Assembly (NCBI GenBank): GCA_018903185.1
Contig: JAHIQV010000402.1
Location: 1 to 6,327, forward strand
DNA length: 6,327 nucleotides
Direction of reading: 5' to 3'
Origin: Gammaproteobacteria bacterium
Lineage (GTDB): Bacteria > Pseudomonadota > Gammaproteobacteria > Burkholderiales > Burkholderiaceae_C
The notes under the pieces were generated by a model. The model ran no database searches. It saw nothing but the letters and a program-made list of their open reading frames with translations, and was not told where the DNA came from. Below are positions 1-6,327 of the stretch, piece after piece. The position numbers and the translations under genes were made by a program. Each line of letters begins with the position of its first letter. Positions within the stretch are counted from its first letter, which is position 1.

Positions 1-1829
1 CCCAGCCACACCACCTCACCGTTTTTCATGCCGCGCTGGATCGCCTGCAGACCGCTGGGCATGGGTGTTTCGCTCACGGTGTGGCCGCGTTGCTGCAGGG
101 ACTGCACGGTGGCGGGAGGGAAGCGGCCGGTTTCGAGCATCAAGGGGCCGCCCAGCGTGCCGAAGTTGGGCAGGTCGATCGCGGCCTGCGGGCTCAGGCC
201 CCACTGCAGTGCGCCCAGCAGGGTCTTGGCCGTGAAGTGGATGATGAGCGCGCCACCCGGGCTGCCGGTGCTCATGAGCAACTGACCGCTGTCGCGGTCG
301 AACACCAGCGTGGGCGACATGGACGAACGCGGCCGCTTGCCGGGCTCGACGCGGTTGGCCACCGGCCGGCCCTGCGCGTCGGCGGGCGCGAAGCTGAAAT
401 CGGTCAACTGATTGTTGAGCAGAAAACCCCCAGGGCGCGAGGGGTCGGTGCTCACCATCAGCCTGGCGCCGAAGCCGGCTTCGATGGTGGAGGTCATGGC
501 CAGCGCGTTGCCGAAGCCGTCGACGATGCTGATGTGGCTGGTGCCGTACTCGGCTTGTTCCGGCATGGGCGCCCAGGCGCTGGCGCTGCCGCCGGGCTGG
601 CCCGGGGCGGCTTGCGGCGCGCGGGCGGGCGTGATCAGGCGGGCTCGTTCGTCGAGGTAGCGGGCGTCGAGCAGGCTGCCCCAGCGCCCGGCCGGTGGTG
701 CCACGAAATCGGGGTCGGCCAGGTACAGCGCGCGGTCGGCGAACGCCAGGCGGGACGCCTCGGCGTAGGTGTGCAGCCAGTCGGGGCCGGGCAGGCCACC
801 CGACAGCGCCGCATCGGCTTGCGGCGTGCGCGCGAGCAGGCCGAGGATCTGTCCGATGGCGATGGCCCCCGAACTCGGCGGCGGGAAGCCGCAGATGCGC
901 AGCGCGCGTTGTGCGGTCTTGTGGTCGAAGCACAGGGCTTCCCGCTCCTTGGGCCGGTACGCCTTGAGGTCGTCCAGGCTGAGCCGACCGGGGTTGCCCG
1001 GGTGCTGCTGCACCTTTGCGACCAGCGCCCGTGCCACCGGGCCTTCGTGCAGGGCCAACGGGCCGACGGCAGCGATGTCGCGCAGCACCTGAGCCAGCTC
1101 GGGATTGCGCAGCACATGGCCCACCGGGTGCGGCTGGCCATCGCGCTGGTAGAAGTAGGCCGCGGCCACCGGATCCTGCTTCAGCGCGCTTTCAGCCTGC
1201 AGCAGCGTGTGCAGCCGCGGGCTGACCGGGAAGCCCTGATCGGCCAGCCGGATGGCGGGATCGAACAACCGGGCCCAGGGCAGCCGGCCGTGTTGCCGGT
1301 GGGCCAACGCCAGCATGGCCACCGTACCGGGCACCCCCACCGAACGGCCGCCCACCACGGCCTGCAGGAAGGGCAGGGGTTGGCCGTCGTCCGCGAGGAA
1401 CAGCTTTTCCGTTGCCGCGGCCGGTGCCGTCTCGCGCCCGTCAAAGGCCTGGACACGTTGACCATCGTGGTGCAGCAGGAAGGCGCCACCGCCGATGCCA
1501 CTGGACTGCGGCTCCACCAGGGTCAACACCATCTGCACGGTGATGGCTGCGTCCACGGCGCTGCCGCCGGCCCGCAGGATCTGCACGCCGGCTTCGGTGG
1601 CCAGGGGGTTGGCGGCCGCCACGGCGTGCTGGTGCAGCGTCCAGCCCGGCTTGGGCGCCGTGCCCGACGCGCCTTCGGGCTGTACCGCCGGGCTGGTGGG
1701 CGCAGACACCGCGGCGCTGTCGTGAGCGGTGGGCACGGCGCAGGCCGCCAGCAACAGGCTCAGTGTGATCAGCATCGCCGGCAAGGGGCATGTGACCGTT
1801 CGAAGAAGGCCTTTTGTGCGTTCTGTCAT
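1..1829 (-). CDS. ggt: Gamma-glutamyltransferase (glutathione hydrolase), predicted lipoprotein; C terminus cut by window edge
   Basis: This is an N-terminal nucleophile hydrolase that cleaves or transfers the gamma-glutamyl group of glutathione and related peptides in the periplasm. Reading the minus strand from the ATG at 1827-1829 gives 609 uninterrupted codons to the window edge; family members end only some 10-20 residues further on. Residues 1-30 form a signal peptide with basic residues (R4, K6, R10), a hydrophobic run and a lipobox L27-A-A-C30, so membrane anchoring is predicted. Visible family motifs are R132 in DGRETAP (substrate carboxylate binding), T430 in EYGTSHISIVD (the nucleophile and self-cleavage point between large and small subunits), T448, NNQ 472-474, D477, SSM 502-504 and the oxyanion-hole GG 525-526. 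The Asn of E. coli TYTLN is Glu450 here, as in the B. subtilis enzyme. An in-frame TAA lies 12 nt before the start, so no earlier ATG is possible; there is no clear Shine-Dalgarno. M19 would lose the basic signal region and is less likely. Family assignment is secure; lipidation is predicted. Confidence 0.95.
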   Translation of the reverse strand, partial: MTERTKGLLRTVTCPLPAMLITLSLLLAACAVPTAHDSAAVSAPTSPAVQPEGASGTAPKPGWTLHQHAVAAANPLATEAGVQILRAGGSAVDAAITVQMVLTLVEPQSSGIGGGAFLLHHDGQRVQAFDGRETAPAAATEKLFLADDGQPLPFLQAVVGGRSVGVPGTVAMLALAHRQHGRLPWARLFDPAIRLADQGFPVSPRLHTLLQAESALKQDPVAAAYFYQRDGQPHPVGHVLRNPELAQVLRDIAAVGPLALHEGPVARALVAKVQQHPGNPGRLSLDDLKAYRPKEREALCFDHKTAQRALRICGFPPPSSGAIAIGQILGLLARTPQADAALSGGLPGPDWLHTYAEASRLAFADRALYLADPDFVAPPAGRWGSLLDARYLDERARLITPARAPQAAPGQPGGSASAWAPMPEQAEYGTSHISIVDGFGNALAMTSTIEAGFGARLMVSTDPSRPGGFLLNNQLTDFSFAPADAQGRPVANRVEPGKRPRSSMSPTLVFDRDSGQLLMSTGSPGGALIIHFTAKTLLGALQWGLSPQAAIDLPNFGTLGGPLMLETGRFPPATVQSLQQRGHTVSETPMPSGLQAIQRGMKNGEVVWL

Positions 1830-1953
1830 GCTGGGGGGGGTTTAGGGGCCGCGCTGGTGCGCAGCTTGCCGAAGATCAGGCAACAATAAGAATGATCGTG
1901 CTATTTTGAGTCCTGAAGTGCCATCCACTCCAGCAGTCTGCCAAGAAATCCCT
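1830..1953. promoter_or_regulatory. Divergent intergenic region between ggt and the GspE/PilB-type ATPase gene
   Basis: Promoters for both flanking genes should lie here because they are transcribed away from each other. I see a run of eight G (1833-1840, read as C8 in the ggt leader, three bases before its ATG) and an inverted repeat TTGCC (1866-1870), 8-nt spacer, GGCAA (1879-1883). No convincing sigma-70 -35/-10 pair was found on either strand; TATTTT at 1902-1907 is the best -10-like string for the plus strand and lacks a good partner. The inverted repeat is short and could be chance. Confidence 0.35.
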
Positions 1954-3909
1954 ATGACACATACCCAGGTTGTTCCATCCGCCGCTCCCGAAACGCTGGG
2001 CATACCCTCGCGTCAGGCGGCGCACAACCTGGCCCAGTTGATCCTGGCGCAGGAGGAGCAACACCGCCAGCCCATTGTCAGCCTGCGCGACGCCTTGCTG
2101 CGGCTGCGCCTCCTCGACGAGCCCCGGCTGAACGAGCTGGCGATGGAAAGCCCGGACCTGCTGCGTTCGCGCTCCTCTGAACTGGTGCAGCGCCTGCTGT
2201 TGACCGAGGATGAACTGCACCGGGCGCTGGCTTGTGTGGCCGGCTTGCTGGAAATCGAGGTGCTGGGATTCGACATCGAGCGCGATGCGTTCGGCATCCT
2301 GCCTTTGCACGCAGCGCATGCCTTTCATGTGGTGCCGCTGGGCATGGCCAACGAGCACTTTTATGTGGCTTCCTGCGCGCCGACCAACGAAGAGCTGCAG
2401 CATCAGCTTTGCACGCAGACCGGTCACACCGTGCGCCTGGTGTGGGCCAGCAGCGAAGCGATCGAGCGGCGGCTGGCGCTGCAGGACCGCATCGAACGCG
2501 CCGGGCATGCCCACAGCGCCCTCGCCGACGACGTTCGGCGCCAGATGTTGCCGCCCCATGAGCTGGCACAGCACAACGACCAGGCGGTGCTGGAGGATCT
2601 GGTCATGCAGGCGATGGTGGAGGTGGGCACAGCCGGTGAAGCCGAGCAACTGGTCTCGGCCGCGGATTCGGCCGGCATCGTGCGGCTGGTCAACCAGATG
2701 ATCGCCGAGGCCCAGGGCACAGGTGTGTCCGACATCCACATCGAAAGCAACCCGGGCGAGGCGCTGACGGTCATCCGCTTCCGGCGCGACGGCGATCTGG
2801 AGCCTTATTTGCGGCTGCCGGCCAAGCTGCGGGCGCCGCTGGTTTCGCGCATCAAGATCATGGCGCGGCTCGACATCGCCGAACGCCGCCGACCGCAGGA
2901 CGGCAAAATCGATTTCTCTGAGTTCGGCGGCAAGGCCCTCGAGCTGCGCGTGGCGATCATGCCCACCCACGACGGTCTGGAAGACGTGGTGCTGCGCTTG
3001 CTGGAATCGGCCAAGCCGCTGCCTTTGTCCAGGTTGGGCTTGCAGCCCCGTGATCGGGATCTCATTGCCGGTTTTTCAGAGCGCACCTTTGGTCTGGTGC
3101 TGGCCGCCGGCCCCACCGGTTCGGGCAAGACCACCACACTGCATTCCATGCTGGCCGAGGTGAACACCGCCGAGCGCAAGATATGGACCGCAGAGGACCC
3201 GATCGAGATCACCCAGCCCGGCCTGCGCCAGGTGCAGATGAACAGCAAGATCGGCCTGACTTTCGCCAGCGCCATGCGTGGTTTCCTGCGCGCCGACCCG
3301 GACATCATCATGATCGGCGAGATCCGCGATGCCGAAACCGCCAAGATCGCGATCGAGGCCTCCCTGACCGGCCATCTGGTGCTCTCCACCCTGCACACCA
3401 ACAATGCCAGCGAGAGCGTGGTGCGCCTGCTCGACCTCGGCATGGACCCGATGAACTTCGCCGACTCGTTGCTGGGCATCGTCGCCCAGCGCCTGGTGCG
3501 AGCCCTGTGCACCCACTGTGCCCACGACCGTCCGGTCACCGATGAAGAGTGGGACGCGCTGCGGCAGGAATACATGGAGGGCAGCAACCTGAGCCGCCAG
3601 GAGGCCCAGGCTCGCCTGCTCAAGGCCGCGGGCGTGGAAGCCTCCTCCGACCTCCACACCCGCATCAACACCCGGCATGCAGTCGGTTGCGATCATTGTG
3701 GCGGCAAGGGCTACAAGGGGCGGCTGGGCGTCTACGAGATCCTGCAGAACAGCCGCGCCATCAAGCTGCTGATCCAGAACCGCGCCCGGCCATCGGAGAT
3801 TTTTGACACCGCCGTGAGCGAAGGCATGCGCAGCCTGCGCCACGATGCGATCGAGAAGGTGGTGCAGGGCCTGATCGACCTGAAGCAGGCCCGCACGGCC
3901 TACCGCTGA
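1954..3909 (+). CDS. GspE/PilB-type secretion or pilus assembly ATPase, stand-alone
   Basis: A cytoplasmic hexameric ATPase of the type II secretion / type IV pilus family (651 aa, slightly long for the family). Residues from about 40 to 150 resemble the T2SSE_N/MshEN N-terminal domain. The N2 domain follows with SDIHIES (from 259), and the arginine-rich ERRRPQDGK starts at 310. The motor core has Walker A GPTGSGKT 386-393 (K392), the Asp box TAEDPIE 412-418, Walker B DIIMIGE 450-456 (E456) and the His box ending at H481. Two CxxC pairs, C519/C522 and C579/C582, form the zinc-binding motif, followed by GYKGRLGVYEIL. All catalytic motifs are intact. The ATG at 1954 is preferred over an in-frame TTG at 1906 because the extra 16 residues look non-domain; both have poor ribosome sites (AAGAAA at 1943-1948 at best). 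No pilus, pseudopilin or secretin gene is nearby, so whether it serves a pilus, a type II system or a related machine cannot be decided here. Confidence 0.92.
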   Translation: MTHTQVVPSAAPETLGIPSRQAAHNLAQLILAQEEQHRQPIVSLRDALLRLRLLDEPRLNELAMESPDLLRSRSSELVQRLLLTEDELHRALACVAGLLEIEVLGFDIERDAFGILPLHAAHAFHVVPLGMANEHFYVASCAPTNEELQHQLCTQTGHTVRLVWASSEAIERRLALQDRIERAGHAHSALADDVRRQMLPPHELAQHNDQAVLEDLVMQAMVEVGTAGEAEQLVSAADSAGIVRLVNQMIAEAQGTGVSDIHIESNPGEALTVIRFRRDGDLEPYLRLPAKLRAPLVSRIKIMARLDIAERRRPQDGKIDFSEFGGKALELRVAIMPTHDGLEDVVLRLLESAKPLPLSRLGLQPRDRDLIAGFSERTFGLVLAAGPTGSGKTTTLHSMLAEVNTAERKIWTAEDPIEITQPGLRQVQMNSKIGLTFASAMRGFLRADPDIIMIGEIRDAETAKIAIEASLTGHLVLSTLHTNNASESVVRLLDLGMDPMNFADSLLGIVAQRLVRALCTHCAHDRPVTDEEWDALRQEYMEGSNLSRQEAQARLLKAAGVEASSDLHTRINTRHAVGCDHCGGKGYKGRLGVYEILQNSRAIKLLIQNRARPSEIFDTAVSEGMRSLRHDAIEKVVQGLIDLKQARTAYR

Positions 3910-3913
3910 GCAC

Positions 3914-3939
3914 AAAAAAGCCCGGCGCCCAGGCCGGGC
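3914..3939 (-). terminator. Intrinsic terminator of the short-chain dehydrogenase gene
   Basis: A perfect 7-bp stem GCCCGGC (3920-3926) pairs with GCCGGGC (3933-3939) around a 6-nt loop. Read on the minus strand it is followed by six T (3914-3919), a standard Rho-independent terminator 18 nt after the dehydrogenase stop codon. In the plus direction the hairpin lies 10 nt after the ATPase stop but has no T tract after it, so it would end plus-strand transcripts only weakly. Confidence 0.85.
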
Positions 3940-3957
3940 GGGTGCGAGCAGATCGCT

Positions 3958-4716
<759 letters not shown>

Positions 4717-4723
4717 GGGTGTG

Positions 4724-4729
4724 CTCCTC
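4724..4729 (-). promoter_or_regulatory. Shine-Dalgarno site GAGGAG that fixes the dehydrogenase start
   Basis: GAGGAG on the minus strand with a 7-nt spacer to the ATG at 4714-4716. It is the strongest ribosome site in the window and rules in favour of the 252-residue protein over the 15-residue longer form. Confidence 0.85.
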
Positions 4730-4739
4730 GGGTGGTGAG

Positions 4740-4766
4740 TTGACGTTGACGTAAACGTCAATTATG
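4740..4766 (-). promoter_or_regulatory. Palindromic operator and -10-like box upstream of the dehydrogenase gene
   Basis: TTGACGT (4746-4752), AA, ACGTCAA (4755-4761) is a perfect inverted repeat with 7-bp arms. A further TTGACGT at 4740-4746 overlaps the first arm by one base, giving three half-sites in 22 bp. On the minus strand CATAAT (4761-4766, five of six matches to TATAAT) abuts the palindrome, so transcription would start inside it; no good -35 is seen for it. This is the arrangement expected of a regulator-binding site. From memory, MerR-family LiuR regulators of branched-chain amino acid degradation use a palindrome of this ACGT-centred kind, which would suit an isoleucine-pathway enzyme; that identity is an inference. 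Confidence 0.65.
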
Positions 4767-4787
4767 GCTCAGCCGGTGGCGCTCGAA

Positions 4788-4827
4788 ATGTCACCGGATT
4801 GGCGCCGTGCTTTCACGAGCTTGTCAC
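4788..4827 (+). promoter_or_regulatory. Pho-box-like 11-bp-phased heptamer repeats upstream of ppk2
   Basis: CTTTCAC (4810-4816), four bases, then TTGTCAC (4821-4827) matches the PhoB box plan of two CTGTCAT/C heptamers with 4-bp spacing, six of seven positions each when C is allowed at the end. In the same 11-bp phase lie ATGTCAC (4788-4794, six of seven) and a weak TTGGCGC (4799-4805, four of seven). TAGCCT at 4838-4843, ten bases after the last heptamer, is a plausible weak -10, the position expected for a PhoB-activated promoter. The spacers are GC-rich instead of the usual A/T. Phosphate control of a polyphosphate kinase makes biological sense, but no experiment backs this. Confidence 0.5.
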
Positions 4828-4875
4828 ACAAGGGCCGTAGCCTGCCATCACCATTGACCCCCGCACGGAGCCCCC

Positions 4876-5793
4876 ATGTTTGACAGCCACGACGAGCTGC
4901 TGACCCGCATTCACTACGATCTCATGGACGGCTACGACGAAGAGCTGGAGATGGAAATTGAGGACCGCCACGTGGACGCGCTCGGCGGTGAGCTGGACCC
5001 CGAGGCGCTGCAGCAGCAGAAGGAAAGCCGACGCACGTATTTCCGCGAGCTGTTTCGTCTGCAGGCCGAGCTGGTGAAGCTGCAGGACTGGGTGCACGCC
5101 ACCGGGCACAAGGTGGTGATCGTGTTCGAAGGGCGCGACGCGGCCGGCAAGGGCGGCGTGATCAAGCGCATCACGCAGCGCCTGAACCCGCGCGTGTGCC
5201 GGGTGGTGGCGCTGCCCGCACCCAGCGACCGCGAGCGCACGCAGTGGTATTTCCAGCGCTATGTGCCGCACCTGCCGGCGGCCGGCGAGATCGTGCTGTT
5301 CGACCGCAGCTGGTACAACCGCGCCGGTGTGGAAAAGGTGATGGGCTTTTGCACCGACGAGCAGTACGAAGCTTTCTTCCGCGACGTGCCCGAGTTCGAG
5401 AAGATGATCGCGCGCTCCGGCGTCCAGCTGATCAAGTACTGGTTCTCGGTGTCCGATGCCGAACAGGAGCTGCGCTTCCTTGGCCGCATCCACGACCCGC
5501 TCAAACAATGGAAGCTCAGCCCGATGGACCTGGAGAGCCGCCGCCGCTGGGAGCTCTACACCAAGGCCAAGGAAGTGATGCTCGAACGCACCCACATCCC
5601 CGAGTCGCCATGGTGGGTGGTGCCGGCCGATGACAAGAAAAAGGCGCGCCTGAACTGCATCCACCACCTGCTGTCACAGATGCCGTACCACGAGATTCAG
5701 CGCCCCGGCATCGAACTGCCCGAACGCATGCGCCACGAAGACTACCGGCGCCACCAGGTGCCCGGCGAGATCTACGTGCCGCAGGTTTATTAA
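4876..5793 (+). CDS. ppk2: Polyphosphate kinase 2, class I (PA0141-like)
   Basis: A 305-residue cytoplasmic P-loop kinase that moves phosphate between inorganic polyphosphate and nucleotides; class I members phosphorylate nucleoside diphosphates (ADP, GDP) using polyphosphate and can run in reverse. An acidic N-terminal segment (about 19-35) precedes the kinase fold. Walker A is GRDAAGKGG 86-94 (K92), Walker B is DRSWYNRA 143-150, and the basic lid segment has R200, R204, K210 and K213 within ELRFLGRIHDPLKQWK. The single kinase domain, the length, and YNRAGVE with Asn148 point to the class I group rather than class III. The ATG at 4876 follows GGAG (4867-4870) by 5 nt. The gene is monocistronic by layout: a divergent dehydrogenase gene lies upstream and a convergent transporter gene downstream. 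A Pho-box-like array lies 48 nt before the start. Substrate preference (ADP versus GDP) cannot be read from the sequence. Confidence 0.95.
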   Translation: MFDSHDELLTRIHYDLMDGYDEELEMEIEDRHVDALGGELDPEALQQQKESRRTYFRELFRLQAELVKLQDWVHATGHKVVIVFEGRDAAGKGGVIKRITQRLNPRVCRVVALPAPSDRERTQWYFQRYVPHLPAAGEIVLFDRSWYNRAGVEKVMGFCTDEQYEAFFRDVPEFEKMIARSGVQLIKYWFSVSDAEQELRFLGRIHDPLKQWKLSPMDLESRRRWELYTKAKEVMLERTHIPESPWWVVPADDKKKARLNCIHHLLSQMPYHEIQRPGIELPERMRHEDYRRHQVPGEIYVPQVY

Positions 5794-5801
5794 CACTCCC
5801 G

Positions 5802-5818
5802 CCGCGCCTGCGGCGCGG
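5802..5818. terminator. GC-rich stem-loop between convergent ppk2 and iron-binding protein genes
   Basis: CCGCGCC (5802-5808) and GGCGCGG (5812-5818) form a perfect 7-bp stem with a 3-nt loop TGC, in the 29-nt gap between the two stop codons. Neither side has a real T tract (plus side runs into G then TTACTTG; minus side reads GGGAGTGTTAATAAA), so it is at best a weak bidirectional terminator or a 3'-end protecting structure. Confidence 0.4.
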
Positions 5819-5822
5819 GGGG

Positions 5823-6327
5823 TTACTTGTAGCCCACGCGGTCCAGCATCTGCTGCACCTTGGTCATGTTCTTCGCGACCACGCCCAGCGGAATCTGCTC
5901 GGCCTTGAAGTTGTCGCCACCCATGGCCTTGATGGCGGGGTTGTTCACCTTCAGGCCCTTGACGGCCGGGAACTCGTTGTTGCCGTTGGCGAAGTAGTCC
6001 TGCGCAAAGGGGCTGGCCAGGAACTCCATGAAGGCCACGGCGTTGTCGCGGTTCTTGGCGTGCTTGGCAACGGCTGCGCCGGCGATGTTGACGTGCGCGC
6101 CGCTGGTGCCCTGGTTGGGGAAGACCACGCGCACTTTTTCCATCACCGAACGGTCCTCGGGCTTGCTGGACTTGATCATGCGGGCCACGTAGTAGGTGTT
6201 GGTCAGTGCCACACCGCATTCGCCCGAGGCCACGGCCTTGATCTGGTCGGTGTCACCGCCTTTGGGTGCGCGCGCCATGTTGGCGACCACGCCCTTGAGC
6301 CATTCTTCGCCCTTGGCATCGCCCAGG
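5823..6327 (-). CDS. Periplasmic Fe(III)-binding protein of an ABC transporter (FutA/FbpA type), N-terminal half outside the window
   Basis: The C-terminal 167 residues of a solute-binding protein, roughly half of the usual 335-345. The reading frame is open through the right window edge, so the signal peptide and first lobe are not visible; a GTG at 6288-6290 is internal, since family-like sequence (EEWLKGVVANMARAPKGGDTDQ begins upstream of it, split here by that codon) continues before it. The paired tyrosines in ALTNTYYVARM (codons 6189-6194) are the Fe(III) ligands typical of ferric-binding proteins. VFPNQGTSGAHVNIAGAAV and the ANGNNEFPAV segment are also typical of this family. It would deliver ferric iron to a permease and ATPase that are expected outside this window, if clustered. 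Substrate assignment to iron rests on the double tyrosine and overall similarity. Confidence 0.9.
   Translation of the reverse strand, partial: LGDAKGEEWLKGVVANMARAPKGGDTDQIKAVASGECGVALTNTYYVARMIKSSKPEDRSVMEKVRVVFPNQGTSGAHVNIAGAAVAKHAKNRDNAVAFMEFLASPFAQDYFANGNNEFPAVKGLKVNNPAIKAMGGDNFKAEQIPLGVVAKNMTKVQQMLDRVGYK

Noticed and set aside
16..933. A 305-codon minus-strand frame within ggt in another phase
   Set aside because: Arg/Pro/Ala-rich out-of-frame translation overlapping the conserved catalytic part of ggt; no independent start signal.
81..1889. A 602-codon open frame on the plus strand opposite ggt
   Set aside because: It mirrors the ggt reading frame in GC-rich DNA, gives an Arg/Gly/His/Gln-rich low-complexity product without motifs, while the minus strand encodes all gamma-glutamyltransferase motifs.
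1906..1953. TTG start adding 16 residues to the ATPase
   Set aside because: No ribosome site, no domain match in the added residues, and an ATG is available at 1954.
1876..2970. A 364-codon minus-strand frame opposite the ATPase gene
   Set aside because: Antisense shadow; the plus frame has an unbroken set of GspE/PilB motifs and the minus product has no recognisable domain.
4820..4832. Small inverted repeat CTTGT-CAC-ACAAG as a separate operator for ppk2
   Set aside because: Arms are only 5 bp and the segment is better explained as part of the phased CTGTCAC-like heptamers.
4813..5667. A 284-codon minus-strand frame opposite ppk2
   Set aside because: Antisense shadow of the kinase gene; composition rich in His/Val/Ala/Leu without family signature, and it would have to be transcribed through the ppk2 promoter region.

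Overview
The window is about 6.3 kb of high-GC chromosomal DNA with five protein genes, two of them cut by the window ends. High GC, the G/C-ending codon use and the set of genes (a GspE/PilB ATPase, an HSD10-type dehydrogenase, a PA0141-type polyphosphate kinase 2, a FutA/FbpA-type iron-binding protein) suggest a betaproteobacterium, most likely Burkholderiales of the Comamonadaceae type. This placement is an inference from gene content and style; no rRNA or other marker is present.

Layout from left to right: (1) 1-1829, minus strand: gamma-glutamyltransferase with a lipoprotein signal, complete at the N terminus and missing only its last few residues at the window edge. (2) 1830-1953: divergent intergenic region with an eight-G tract and a weak inverted repeat. 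(3) 1954-3909, plus: a complete GspE/PilB-type hexameric ATPase with no secretion or pilus genes beside it. (4) 3914-3939: an intrinsic terminator oriented for the minus strand. (5) 3958-4716, minus: an NAD-type short-chain dehydrogenase of the HSD10 / 3-hydroxy-2-methylbutyryl-CoA dehydrogenase type. (6) 4717-4875: divergent regulatory region holding a perfect palindrome near the dehydrogenase and an 11-bp-phased series of Pho-box-like heptamers near the kinase gene. (7) 4876-5793, plus: polyphosphate kinase 2. (8) a GC-rich stem-loop at 5802-5818. (9) 5823-6327, minus: the C-terminal half of a periplasmic Fe(III)-binding protein.

The genes do not form one operon. Orientation alternates (-, +, -, +, -), so each gene appears to have its own promoter, and there are two divergent and two convergent junctions. 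Functions are separate: glutathione/gamma-glutamyl peptide breakdown in the periplasm, an envelope-machine motor, branched-chain or short acyl-CoA oxidation, polyphosphate/nucleotide phosphate transfer, and iron uptake. I see no mobile element, CRISPR array, tRNA, rRNA or defence system, and no sign of a new multi-gene system. The most informative content beyond the genes is regulatory, in the 159-bp gap between the dehydrogenase and the polyphosphate kinase.
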